Assembly: GCA_026990615.1 (NCBI GenBank)
Contig: JALXDB010000228.1
Coordinates: 1-20,051 of the forward strand
Source of the DNA: Spirochaetota bacterium
Lineage (GTDB): Bacteria > Spirochaetota > B62-G9
Direction: 5' to 3'
DNA: 20,051 bases
Shown here: positions 1-8,346 of the stretch, in pieces
How positions within the stretch are numbered: the stretch's first letter is position 1
How the letters are laid out: each line of letters starts with the position of its first letter
Made by a program: the position numbers and the translations under genes
Notes under the pieces: generated by a model
Told to the model about the DNA's origin: nothing
Seen by the model: the letters and a program-made list of their open reading frames with translations, nothing else
Databases searched by the model: none

Positions 1-1
1 G

Positions 2-1303
2 ATGGTCGGTGAAATTCACTATGGCAAAACTCCTCTAAAATTGAGAAAAGATATAGTTGTAACCCAGATAATACCACTTAGCTATGCCAGTGTTGATAAT
101 GTAGTCGCGGTGGCCAAAACTATTTTTGGTAGCGACCTTTTGATAACTTCTTATAGAAGGACAAATACTATTATTGCAAACGGGAGTATTCCATATATAA
201 ACCTCCTTATAAGACTCATCAACTATATTGATACACCCATGCCCCAGGAAAAATCGGATATCCATATCTACAAACTGGAAAACTCCGATGCAGAGTCAAT
301 GGCAAAAACCCTCCAGGCGCTTTCAAGCAGTATACAGGTTAAGAAAAACAAGCTGCCTGCAAAGGTTCAGACCCAGAAGGGGGAGCTTGCCTTTTCGGAG
401 AAGTTCAGGGTTGTTGCAAGCAAGGAAACAAACTCCATAATTGTGATCAGTGCTCCGGGAGATTATGAGAAAATTGAAAAGATTATAAAGGAGCTTGATG
501 TTAAACGTCCCCAGGTTCTTGTTGAGGCCCTTGTAGTGGAGATAACGTTGAACGGCGATCAGACCTTTGGCTTTGATTGGAGGGCTCTGATAGATACCGG
601 CAAGGGGGCTGATGCACTTGCCTCTTCCAATACAGGATTAATGCAGGAGAGCATACAGACCGGCGGGCTCTACGGTCTCACCGTTGGACTGCTAAACGGT
701 ACGATTCCGAGTGTTTATGCTATTTTAAATGCAAATAAACAGAATACCAATTTTAAGATCCTTTCAACCCCCGAGATTGTTACACTGGATAACAACGAGG
801 CAACCATAACAATAGGCGAACAGATCCCATTTCTGACGAGTTCCAGGGTGGATGAAAATAACAACGTAATATCCACCTATGATTATAAGGACATAGGGAT
901 TGAACTTAAATTGACCCCCCATGTGAACAAGAACGGATTTATAACGATGGACATCAAGCAGCAGATAAAAAAACTTGTGGAGGGGAAATCCCTGCTGGAA
1001 AATCCCTATGTTTACAACAGGCAGATATCCTCTAAGATAACCGTGAAAGATGAGAGAACCATAGTGATAGGCGGATTGATAAGGGACGACACCGTAGAAA
1101 TAGTTCAAAAAGTTCCCGTTCTGGGTGACATTCCAATCCTCGGGCTATTTTTCAGGAAGAAAACCCATAACAGGGTAAGAACAAACCTCTTTATATTTAT
1201 TACACCTCATATAATTACAAATGAAGAGGATATAAAGAGAATTACGGAAGAAAAGAAAAAAGAACAGAAACAGTTCGAAATGCAGAAGGACAATGACAGA
1301 TAA
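2..1303 (+). CDS. gspD: Type II secretion secretin GspD, C-terminal part (5' truncated by window edge)
   Basis: Outer-membrane secretin, the multimeric channel through which type II secretion substrates leave the cell. Only the last 433 residues or so are visible. Complete GspD is usually about 600-700 residues, so the signal peptide and the N0/N1 domains lie off the left edge, and the ATG at base 2 is probably internal. Residues about 20-80 form one ring-building N domain. Residues about 86-165 form the last one (N3-like), with a charged insertion near 110-130. The secretin barrel follows from RPQVLVEALVVEI and ends in the family signature VPVLGDIPILGLFFR followed by TNLFIFITPHII. The tail is short and very charged, and I see no separate S domain for a pilotin. 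The gene overlaps gspE by 11 bases, so the two are surely cotranscribed. The family assignment is secure; the gene symbol follows from the gspE and gspF neighbours. Confidence 0.93.
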   Translation: MVGEIHYGKTPLKLRKDIVVTQIIPLSYASVDNVVAVAKTIFGSDLLITSYRRTNTIIANGSIPYINLLIRLINYIDTPMPQEKSDIHIYKLENSDAESMAKTLQALSSSIQVKKNKLPAKVQTQKGELAFSEKFRVVASKETNSIIVISAPGDYEKIEKIIKELDVKRPQVLVEALVVEITLNGDQTFGFDWRALIDTGKGADALASSNTGLMQESIQTGGLYGLTVGLLNGTIPSVYAILNANKQNTNFKILSTPEIVTLDNNEATITIGEQIPFLTSSRVDENNNVISTYDYKDIGIELKLTPHVNKNGFITMDIKQQIKKLVEGKSLLENPYVYNRQISSKITVKDERTIVIGGLIRDDTVEIVQKVPVLGDIPILGLFFRKKTHNRVRTNLFIFITPHIITNEEDIKRITEEKKKEQKQFEMQKDNDR

Positions 1304-3029
1304 AAATATGACAGACAGTGAAACGAGAAATCCGGATGAATTGAGGTATAGAAAACTTGGCGAGATATTGATTTCTCTCAACAGGCTGAAGAGAGAAGAG
1401 CTGGAAGAAGCTCTGTATTCGAGCAGGCAGATGCACCAGAGAATTGGAGAGTACCTTCTGGGTAAAAATATCATCTCTGAGGATGACCTTTTAAGGGCCT
1501 TATCCATTCAACTTGAAGTGGAGTACAGGGATGAGTTAATTATCGGATCTGAGCTTGATATATCAACGGAAATTCTGAAGCCTTTTGTAAAGAAGTACAA
1601 TCTGGTTGTTGTAGGTGAGAGGGAGAATGAAATCGAGGTTGCCGTAAATGACCCGTTTATGTTTGATGTATTTAACAACCTAAAGGTAGCAACGGGAAAG
1701 AATGTTATCCCTGTGCTGGCCAAAAAACTCGATATAATGAGGCTGGCCGATATTATAACGGGCGAATCAAATATAACCGCAGACAGTGATGAAGGCCTCA
1801 CCTTTTCGGATTCTTTAAAGCTACTGGATGAAGAGGGCGGGAGCGAGGATAATCCTCTGAATCTTGCAAATGAGGCACCGGTGATAAAACTCGTAAACCT
1901 GATGATAACGGAAGCCCTGAAAGAGAGAGCATCCGATATTCACATAGAGCCTTCTGAGGATGGAATGAGTGTAAGGTACAGGATAGATGGAGTTTTGTAC
2001 AATGTTCTTTCCCCTCCGAAGAGGTACCAGCAGGCCATTGTATCGAGGATTAAGATAATGGCTAACCTGAATATTGCAGAAAACAGATTGCCCCAGGATG
2101 GAAGAATCAGAATAAAGTACGGCGGTAACGATGTTGATATAAGGGTGTCGATAGTACCTTCGGTTGTGGGAGAAAGGGTTGTTCTCAGGCTTCTGGTGAA
2201 GGATGAAAAGAAGTTTAATATAGAGAAGTTGGGGATGAGTGATGAGGTTTTGAAGAATTTTAGAGACCTTTTAAGGATCCCTCATGGAATCATCATAGTT
2301 TCAGGGCCAACAGGAAGTGGGAAGACCACCACCCTATATGCGGCGATAAAGGAGATAAATACTCCCGAGAGAAATATTATAACCATAGAAGATCCAGTGG
2401 AATACAGAATCAGGGGAATAAGCCAGATTCAGGTAAACCCCAAGATCAATCTGACCTTTGCAAATGGTTTGAGGTCCATTTTGAGACAGGATCCCGAAGT
2501 TATAATGGTTGGCGAGATAAGGGACAGAGAAACCGCAGAGATAGCTGTCCAGGCCGCTATGACGGGACATCTAGTCCTTTCGACCGTTCATACAAACGAT
2601 GCGGCAAGCGGTATTGTCAGGCTCCTCGATATGGGAATAGAACCCTACCTGATTGCATCCACGGTAAATGCTTTTTTATCCCAGAGACTGGTAAGAGTTT
2701 TATGTTCGTGGTGTAGAGAGGAGATCGAGGTTGATAGGGACCTCCTTTTGGCGGAGGGCATTGATCCCGGCATTTTAGGCGATACCATGTATAGAGCAGT
2801 AGGTTGCCCGAAATGCCAGAATACTGGATACAGGGGCAGGGTGGGAATATTTGAGATGATAAAAATCGACGATGATGTAAGGAAGATGATTGTTTCCAGA
2901 AAAGATGCTTCGTATATAAGGGATGCATGTGTTAAAAAAGGCATGAAAACAATGTTTGACGACGGACTTGAAAAGGTAAGAAAAGGGATAACTACAATAG
3001 ATGAAGTTTTAAGGGTGATAAAAGAATAA
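1293..3029 (+). CDS. gspE: Type II secretion ATPase GspE
   Basis: Cytoplasmic hexameric ATPase that powers pseudopilus assembly. It has 578 residues, normal for the family. The N-terminal MshEN/T2SSE_N region (about 17-160) holds two tandem motifs, LG at 22-23 and IG at 51-52. The ATPase domain has Walker A GPTGSGKT at 338-345, an Asp box (ITIEDPVEYR), Walker B DPEVIMVGEIRD at 400-411 and a His box (GHLVLSTVHTNDA). A tetracysteine zinc site, C471/C474 and C505/C508, is the hallmark of GspE/PilB ATPases. The ATG at 1293 follows a GAAGGA ribosome binding site and lies inside the end of gspD; another ATG at 1308 is less well placed. Its stop overlaps the gspF start by one base (TAATG). PilB of type IV pili is the alternative identity, but a secretin directly upstream and a GspC elsewhere in the window favour type II secretion. 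Confidence 0.95.
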   Translation: MTDKNMTDSETRNPDELRYRKLGEILISLNRLKREELEEALYSSRQMHQRIGEYLLGKNIISEDDLLRALSIQLEVEYRDELIIGSELDISTEILKPFVKKYNLVVVGERENEIEVAVNDPFMFDVFNNLKVATGKNVIPVLAKKLDIMRLADIITGESNITADSDEGLTFSDSLKLLDEEGGSEDNPLNLANEAPVIKLVNLMITEALKERASDIHIEPSEDGMSVRYRIDGVLYNVLSPPKRYQQAIVSRIKIMANLNIAENRLPQDGRIRIKYGGNDVDIRVSIVPSVVGERVVLRLLVKDEKKFNIEKLGMSDEVLKNFRDLLRIPHGIIIVSGPTGSGKTTTLYAAIKEINTPERNIITIEDPVEYRIRGISQIQVNPKINLTFANGLRSILRQDPEVIMVGEIRDRETAEIAVQAAMTGHLVLSTVHTNDAASGIVRLLDMGIEPYLIASTVNAFLSQRLVRVLCSWCREEIEVDRDLLLAEGIDPGILGDTMYRAVGCPKCQNTGYRGRVGIFEMIKIDDDVRKMIVSRKDASYIRDACVKKGMKTMFDDGLEKVRKGITTIDEVLRVIKE

Positions 3030-4234
3030 TGGCATTGTACGAATACAGGGGATTTGATTCCAGTGGCAGGCCGGTAAAAGGTACAATTGAATCTTCAAAT
3101 ATTACAGAGGCAAGGGAAAAGCTAAAATCTTCGGGGGTTTACCCCGAGAGCATAGATGAAATAGCAGAAAGGGTTTTGGGTAAGGGACTTTTCTCCCTAT
3201 TTAAAAGGCAGAGATTTGTTTACAGTTTTACAAAGCAGCTATCCTTTATGCTTGAGGCGGCGGTTCCTCTTGTTGAAGCGATTGATGGTATAATCTCCCA
3301 GGTAAAGGATTCCGGGCAACGAAGGCTTCTTGTTGAAATAAAAGAAAGGATAAGAGAGGGAGAATCTGTATCCGAAGCCCTGTCCCATTACCCTGAATAT
3401 TTCTCATCTCTATATATAAGCACAGTTCGTGCCGGTGAGATGTCGGGTGAACTGGCAAAGGTGTTCAGGCATTTAGCCGATCATTATGAAAAGAATCAAA
3501 AGCTGGCCGGCACATTAAAATCATCTTTAACCTACCCTGTGTTCATGCTGTTTTTTGCAATTGCAGTTGTTATATTCTTGGTGACCTTTATAGTTCCATC
3601 TTTCCGTAATCTATTTGAACAGTTCGGGCAGAGGCTTCCTGTACCCACCAGGTTGTTAATGGGTTTTTCTGATTTTACTTCCAAATTCTGGTGGCTGATA
3701 TTGATTGTTATTATGATAATTCTGTTTGCATTCAGAAACATCTATAAGAAAAACGGACGTTTTAAAAGAAAGATCGATGAGATGGTTCTTAAAGCTCCCC
3801 TTATTGGTAGTTTTATTCTGGATTCGTTCAGGATAAGGTTTTCGTATACCCTTTCTTTGATGATATCAAATGGAGTTGTTATTTTAGATGCGCTGAACAC
3901 CATAAAGGATTCCTTTAAAAATATACATTTTAAAGAATTTATCATCTCTACAATAGAGAGTATCAAGAAAGGAGATAGATTTTCGAATTCAATAGCCAAT
4001 TCCTTTTTATTTCCCCCTTCATTTGCCGGGATGGTTGGTTCCGGAGAGAGAAGTGACAGGCTAGCAGAAGTCCTGCAGTCCCTGTCTGAAAACATTGAAT
4101 CAGAAATGGAACAGAAAATAAAATCTTTAACATCCCTCATTGAGCCTTTGATTATAATTATTATTGGAGGATTTGTTGGATTTGTTGTTCTTTCTATAAT
4201 GCTTCCCATATTTCAGATAAATCAAATATTCTAA
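3029..4234 (+). CDS. gspF: Type II secretion inner-membrane platform protein GspF
   Basis: Polytopic inner-membrane protein that couples the GspE ATPase to pseudopilin assembly. It has 401 residues, normal for PulF/PilC. Two repeated T2SF cytoplasmic domains are visible. The first (about 65-190) contains the conserved stretch SALYISTVRAGE-like (SLYISTVRAGEMSGEL) and leads into a membrane span at about 170-192. A second span lies at about 218-238 (WWLILIVIMIILFAF), then the second domain (about 265-370), and a final span at about 372-395 near the C-terminus. The start codon shares a base with the gspE stop, which implies translational coupling. No gspG-K pseudopilin genes follow; dapF does, so the rest of the machine must be encoded elsewhere. 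Confidence 0.94.
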   Translation: MALYEYRGFDSSGRPVKGTIESSNITEAREKLKSSGVYPESIDEIAERVLGKGLFSLFKRQRFVYSFTKQLSFMLEAAVPLVEAIDGIISQVKDSGQRRLLVEIKERIREGESVSEALSHYPEYFSSLYISTVRAGEMSGELAKVFRHLADHYEKNQKLAGTLKSSLTYPVFMLFFAIAVVIFLVTFIVPSFRNLFEQFGQRLPVPTRLLMGFSDFTSKFWWLILIVIMIILFAFRNIYKKNGRFKRKIDEMVLKAPLIGSFILDSFRIRFSYTLSLMISNGVVILDALNTIKDSFKNIHFKEFIISTIESIKKGDRFSNSIANSFLFPPSFAGMVGSGERSDRLAEVLQSLSENIESEMEQKIKSLTSLIEPLIIIIIGGFVGFVVLSIMLPIFQINQIF

Positions 4235-4238
4235 TAGC

Positions 4239-4268
4239 TTGACGTTTCATTTTATCTATAACTATTTT
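4239..4268 (+). promoter_or_regulatory. Possible sigma70-type promoter for dapF
   Basis: TTGACG at 4239-4244 and TATTTT at 4263-4268 are separated by 18 bases, placing a start site about 35 bases before the dapF ATG at 4311. It lies immediately after the gspF stop. dapF may also be read through from the gsp operon. Confidence 0.35.
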
Positions 4269-4310
4269 CACAAAACATTGAGTTTACTAAAACTATCAGG
4301 AGTGTGCACA

Positions 4311-5153
4311 ATGGATATTAACTTTATCAAGATGCACGGTGCTGGAAACGACTATGTTTACATTGATCTTTTAAAAAACAGATACGATGCGAACTTCAAT
4401 GATTTGGCTTCAAAAATAGCTGACAGGCATTTTGGGGTTGGCGGGGATGGCCTGGTCCTGATAATGCCGAGCGAGAGGGCAGATTTCAGAATGCGGATGT
4501 TTAATCTTGACGGTTCAGAAGCAGAGATGTGCGGGAATGCCATAAGATGTGTGGCCAAATATATACTTGACAGGCAATATAAAGAAGGCGATTCAGTTGC
4601 AATTGAAACTCTGGCCGGAATAAAAACCCTTGAGGTCGTAAAGAGAGACAGAGATGGAAAGGCAGAGATACTTAAAGTTAATATGGGGAAACCTATTCTT
4701 AAGGGGAGGGATATTCCTGTAAATTCGGATGATGAACCCGTTTTAAATCTCGAGGTTCTTGGTTACAGGGGGACAGCTGTAAGTATGGGAAATCCACATA
4801 TTGTTTTTTTCGTTGATGAGATTACGGATAAAATGGTTTTAGAGGACGGTCCGAAGATTGAAGTCCACGAGCTTTTTCCAAATAAGGTGAATGTTGAATT
4901 TGCAGAAGTTTTAGATAAGAACAATATTAAAATGAGAGTGTGGGAAAGGGGGAGTGGAGAAACTCTTGCATGCGGAACCGGAGCCTGTGCCACAGGTGTA
5001 GCTGCAGTGTTAAATTCGTTGACGGATAGAAAGGTGAATATCCATGCCCTTGGGGGAACTCTGACAGTTGAATGGGATGAAAAATCTGGTGATGTGTATC
5101 TTTCGGGACCCGCTGAAGAGGTCTTTCACGGGGTTTATTACTATAAAAAGTGA
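4311..5153 (+). CDS. dapF: Diaminopimelate epimerase DapF
   Basis: Converts LL-diaminopimelate to meso-diaminopimelate in the cytoplasm, the last step before lysine decarboxylation and the source of the peptidoglycan cross-linking residue. It needs no cofactor and uses two cysteines as acid and base. Both are visible in family motifs: C74 in EMCGNAIRC and C221 in GETLACGTGACATG. The N-terminus MHGAGNDYVYID is also typical. The reading frame stays open back to 4239, but I chose the ATG at 4311. It has AGGAG eight bases upstream, gives 280 residues (usual length 270-285), and drops a non-homologous leader. It sits 76 bases after gspF on the same strand. I infer no functional link with secretion. 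Confidence 0.96.
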   Translation: MDINFIKMHGAGNDYVYIDLLKNRYDANFNDLASKIADRHFGVGGDGLVLIMPSERADFRMRMFNLDGSEAEMCGNAIRCVAKYILDRQYKEGDSVAIETLAGIKTLEVVKRDRDGKAEILKVNMGKPILKGRDIPVNSDDEPVLNLEVLGYRGTAVSMGNPHIVFFVDEITDKMVLEDGPKIEVHELFPNKVNVEFAEVLDKNNIKMRVWERGSGETLACGTGACATGVAAVLNSLTDRKVNIHALGGTLTVEWDEKSGDVYLSGPAEEVFHGVYYYKK

Positions 5154-5594
5154 AGAGAATATAGCAGCTTTTTCGCTAAATTTATGGGCAATATTTAATA
5201 AATCGATGTAAATCGATCTGTTTAAGATAAATGCCTGTATGGTGTGAATATTTTAATCCTCAAGTATATTTTCCGCTCTAAATGAGAGGTAAATATTTAA
5301 ACTTCCGATGCGGATAAGCCCTTATTACATAGGTGTGGTGGGATGATATATCTTTTTAAGGTACGCCTGTGAGGATAAAATAAAAATAATTTGCTTAATT
5401 TCGCCCAATAAAGAAGATGATAGGTCTTTCAGCAAAGAGTTATAAGGAGAGATTATTTTTATGAATTGTTCACATTAATGAAAGCCCTATTTAATATTCG
5501 GATCTAGACCGATCTGACATGCATTCCATCTATTTTATCCTTAAGTTTATTGAGTTGTAAATTTGCTGAAATAATTTAATGCTGGGAGGCAGGT
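5154..5594. other. 441-base intergenic region between convergent genes
   Basis: AT-rich spacer between the converging dapF and diguanylate cyclase genes. I see no convincing ORF, RNA gene or hairpin-plus-T-run terminator on either strand. A short direct repeat AATCGAT occurs twice near 5200-5215, and an imperfect palindrome TCGGATCTAGACCGA lies near 5498-5512. Neither matches a site I recognise. Confidence 0.5.
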
Positions 5595-7016
5595 TTAGTT
5601 GGCGTCAGAATATACATGTATTCTGTTTTTACCCTCATTTTTCGCTCTGTAAAGAGCCGCATCGGCAATTTTAATCAACTCATCCATATCTTTTGTATCC
5701 TCGGGGAACGAAGAAATACCCATACTTAGAGTTACTTTAATCGGCTCTTTTGTACCCGGAACTCTTATCTCCTTGTTTTTAAACATCGACATAAGCCTGT
5801 TGGCAAGGCGTATGGCGAGGGTTTTACTTGTTTTGGGAAGTATTATAATAAACTCATCGCCGCCATATCTGGCAGGTATATCGGAAGATCTAACAGATAA
5901 ACTTATACTCCTTGCAAGTTCTCTCAGAACCATATCACCGATCTGATGCCCGTAGTTGTCGTTTACCTCTTTAAAATTATCAATGTCTATCATAATGCAT
6001 GATAGAGCTTCGTGATTCTTTTTCGCTGATTCAATTTCCTTTTTAAGAGTATCAATGAAATATCTAAAGTTGTACAGACCCGTCATGGAGTCTCTCATTG
6101 AAAGGTCTTTTACCTTTTCATATAGTAGTGTATTGTGAATAGAAACTGCAAGATGCTGAGAGATTCTCAATATTCTTCCCTTAAAGTCGTATTCTTCAAG
6201 ATCTTTGTATTGAGGATCATTTACATTCAACACTCCAATTGTTCTATCACCCGAGATTAGGGGGATTGAGCATACAATACCAGTTGTATATTTTTTACGG
6301 TGAGATTTGGCATATTTGCTTTTACTGTAGTCGTCTATAAAGATCATCTCCTTTTTATGTATAGCGTCGTACATTATTGTGCTTTTTTCGATCGGGACTA
6401 TTAAATTGTATTCGAGGTTTGGATGGTTTGAAACAAAAAGTTTAAAACTTCTGATCTCTTCATCAATGATGAAAATACTAAAAAGTCTTGCTCCCAAAAA
6501 ATCGGGAAAATACTCTTTGATAAAGTTTCGTTTGGTCTCCATATCGAGAAACTGATTCAAGTTTTTTGAGAACTCGGCTTCCTGTGTCAAAAGCTTCTGG
6601 TGTTTGGTTGTCTGGTTTATGAGTTTTATTAACTCCTCTTCTTTCTCTTTTATTGAGAGTATGGATTTAATTTTCGTTAATAGAACTTTCTTGTAGAATG
6701 GCTTTACTATATAGTCTATAGCCCCTGATTCAAGAGCGTTTACAATATCTTCTTCCATGTGCGATACGGAAATTGCTATTATTGGTATGTTTTTATACTC
6801 GTCGGTTGATTTTAGTTGTCTGCATACTTCCAGCCCGCTGACTTTACCCAGATTTATATCGAGAAGTATTAGATCTATATCTACTTTAGATAGTATCTGA
6901 AAGGCTTCTTTCTCATTTGTTGCTAAAAAAGGGGTGTAGCCATCATCTTTTAGAATTTTATTGAGAATCTGCCGGGAATCAGGGTCATCGTCAACTATAA
7001 GGATACTTTTATTCAT
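5595..7016 (-). CDS. Response regulator with REC, GAF and GGDEF domains (diguanylate cyclase)
   Basis: Predicted phosphorylation-controlled diguanylate cyclase that makes c-di-GMP from two GTP in the cytoplasm. It has 473 residues. The receiver domain (1-120) has acidic residues D9-D11, phosphoacceptor D53 and the conserved Lys in VKPF. A coiled segment follows, then a GAF-like sensor (about 150-300), and the GGDEF domain (about 308-470). The active-site loop is a canonical GGDEF at 385-389. An RSSD five residues before it matches the RxxD inhibitory I-site, so product inhibition is likely. The gene starts 30 bases after the symporter stop on the same strand, so the two are probably cotranscribed. 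No strong ribosome binding site is visible (only a weak GGGTAA), in keeping with a downstream operon gene. The partner kinase is not adjacent. Confidence 0.92.
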   Translation of the reverse strand: MNKSILIVDDDPDSRQILNKILKDDGYTPFLATNEKEAFQILSKVDIDLILLDINLGKVSGLEVCRQLKSTDEYKNIPIIAISVSHMEEDIVNALESGAIDYIVKPFYKKVLLTKIKSILSIKEKEEELIKLINQTTKHQKLLTQEAEFSKNLNQFLDMETKRNFIKEYFPDFLGARLFSIFIIDEEIRSFKLFVSNHPNLEYNLIVPIEKSTIMYDAIHKKEMIFIDDYSKSKYAKSHRKKYTTGIVCSIPLISGDRTIGVLNVNDPQYKDLEEYDFKGRILRISQHLAVSIHNTLLYEKVKDLSMRDSMTGLYNFRYFIDTLKKEIESAKKNHEALSCIMIDIDNFKEVNDNYGHQIGDMVLRELARSISLSVRSSDIPARYGGDEFIIILPKTSKTLAIRLANRLMSMFKNKEIRVPGTKEPIKVTLSMGISSFPEDTKDMDELIKIADAALYRAKNEGKNRIHVYSDAN

Positions 7017-7046
7017 TAAAATTACCCGTTTATAAAAGATTAATTT

Positions 7047-8267
7047 TTAAATAAACTGTTTCAATGGAACGTCGGATACACCCTTTTCGGATTTTGCTAT
7101 TATGTAAGAAATTGTTGCATTTCCCATAATGTTTACAACCGTTTCTATCTGAAGTAGTACAGGAACAATCCCTATGATGAGAGTGTAGCCTTCCTGGGGA
7201 AGTTTTACAATATGTGAGAGAACAACCGATAGGATGACAAGTCCCCCTTTGAATGTACCGTCAAGCTTGAGTGAAAATAGAGTTATCAGAAAAACTATTA
7301 TAATCTGTAGATAAACCGATAGGTCAAGACCGTAGGCCTGGGCTATGAAAAGGGTCATAACGCCTGCTGATACGGCAGCCCCGGAGAGACTCATTGCAAC
7401 ACCAATACCCGTGGTAAAAGTAAAAACATCCCTTTCAGCTCCGAGATTGTGCTCTATATTTTCAACCAGGGATGTGTAGCTTATATATCTGTTGGCCGAT
7501 ACTCCGGAAAGAATTAGTGTAGGCAGCACGGCGTGTATAACCACAAAAGGATTCTTTTTTGTTGTTATGTAGATGAGAATAGTTTGAACTATGAATATAT
7601 GGAGGAATGCACCTCCAATAACGATTAGAATCAATTTGAGGTACGGAAATATAAAATCCAGAGTTCTTGTGCCGAGAAGGTAGCCTATGTAGGTGAAAAT
7701 CCCTATTGGAAGAAACTCCAGGATTATAAGGTTAATTTTATGGAGCGTTTCGTCAATACTTGTAATGAGGTTTGAAAAAAGCTCGGCCTTTGATGCAGCA
7801 AGTCCGATGCCAATTGCAATCAGGTAGGCTATAAATATTACTGGATATACTGTTTTTGTTGATTTTAGAAAATTAAAAACATTATCGGGTACGATGTTGA
7901 CCAAAAAATCTGTTGTTTTGGGATAGTGGATTACCTGCGGTGTTTCCATCTGCTTGATGTTAATTCCAACACCCGGTTCAAGAACATCTCCCAGAACTAC
8001 GCCTATAGCTGCCCCGATTATTGTTAAAAGCAAAAAGTAGCCTATTGATTTAATCAAAACCAGAAAAACTCTCCTCTGTGCTTTTAGGTAGAGAATGGTT
8101 TTTACTGTACTGAACAGAATAAGAGGAAACACAAGAAAACCCAATATTCTGAAGAACATTATCCCAATGGTTTTCAAGGGGATTATAAAGGATGAATCTG
8201 GATTTATATATGTGCCTATAACGAGACCCATTACCAGTGCTGCAATCATTTTAACCCAGTATTTCAT
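7047..8267 (-). CDS. Divergent SDF-family (dicarboxylate/amino acid:cation symporter-like) membrane protein
   Basis: Polytopic inner-membrane protein of 406 residues that resembles the glutamate/dicarboxylate:sodium symporter family (GltPh, GltP, DctA) in length, hydrophobic pattern and the C-terminal transport core. The key motifs are changed. Where the family has NMDGT in TM7, this protein has SLSGA (inside the otherwise well-aligned SLSGAAVSAGVMTLFIAQAYG). In TM8 the family pattern D-x-x-R-T-x-x-N-V-x-G-D appears as L-x-x-E-T-V-V-N-I-M-G-N. The serine-rich HP1 tip (RSSSGTLP) is not recognisable. The substrate arginine and several sodium ligands are therefore lost, so substrate and ion coupling cannot be taken from the family. 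AGGTGAGGG upstream supports the ATG at 8267. It leads a probable two-gene operon with the diguanylate cyclase. Confidence 0.8.
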   Translation of the reverse strand: MKYWVKMIAALVMGLVIGTYINPDSSFIIPLKTIGIMFFRILGFLVFPLILFSTVKTILYLKAQRRVFLVLIKSIGYFLLLTIIGAAIGVVLGDVLEPGVGINIKQMETPQVIHYPKTTDFLVNIVPDNVFNFLKSTKTVYPVIFIAYLIAIGIGLAASKAELFSNLITSIDETLHKINLIILEFLPIGIFTYIGYLLGTRTLDFIFPYLKLILIVIGGAFLHIFIVQTILIYITTKKNPFVVIHAVLPTLILSGVSANRYISYTSLVENIEHNLGAERDVFTFTTGIGVAMSLSGAAVSAGVMTLFIAQAYGLDLSVYLQIIIVFLITLFSLKLDGTFKGGLVILSVVLSHIVKLPQEGYTLIIGIVPVLLQIETVVNIMGNATISYIIAKSEKGVSDVPLKQFI

Positions 8268-8294
8268 CCTTTGCCCTCACCTGTAATTTATTTT

Positions 8295-8323
8295 TTGACA
8301 TAATTTTACTTTAGCTTTATGAT
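8295..8323 (+). promoter_or_regulatory. Sigma70-type promoter for the lipoprotein gene
   Basis: Consensus TTGACA at 8295-8300, a 17-base spacer, and TATGAT at 8318-8323. A start near 8330 would give a very short leader with AGGAGAGG at 8331-8338 before the ATG at 8347. It overlaps the minus-strand promoter for the symporter. Confidence 0.7.
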
Positions 8324-8331
8324 AAAGTCAA
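8303..8331 (-). promoter_or_regulatory. Sigma70-type promoter for the symporter and diguanylate cyclase operon
   Basis: Read on the minus strand: TTGACT (8331-8326), a 17-base spacer, and TAAAAT (8308-8303). A start near 8296 lies about 28 bases before the symporter ATG. It shares the same DNA with the plus-strand promoter. Confidence 0.6.
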
Positions 8332-8346
8332 GGAGAGGTGGTAAAA

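Noticed and set aside
4239..4310. N-terminal extension of DapF by 24 residues
   Set aside because: The extension is not family-like, lacks a ribosome binding site and begins four bases after gspF; the ATG at 4311 has AGGAG at good spacing and gives the normal length.
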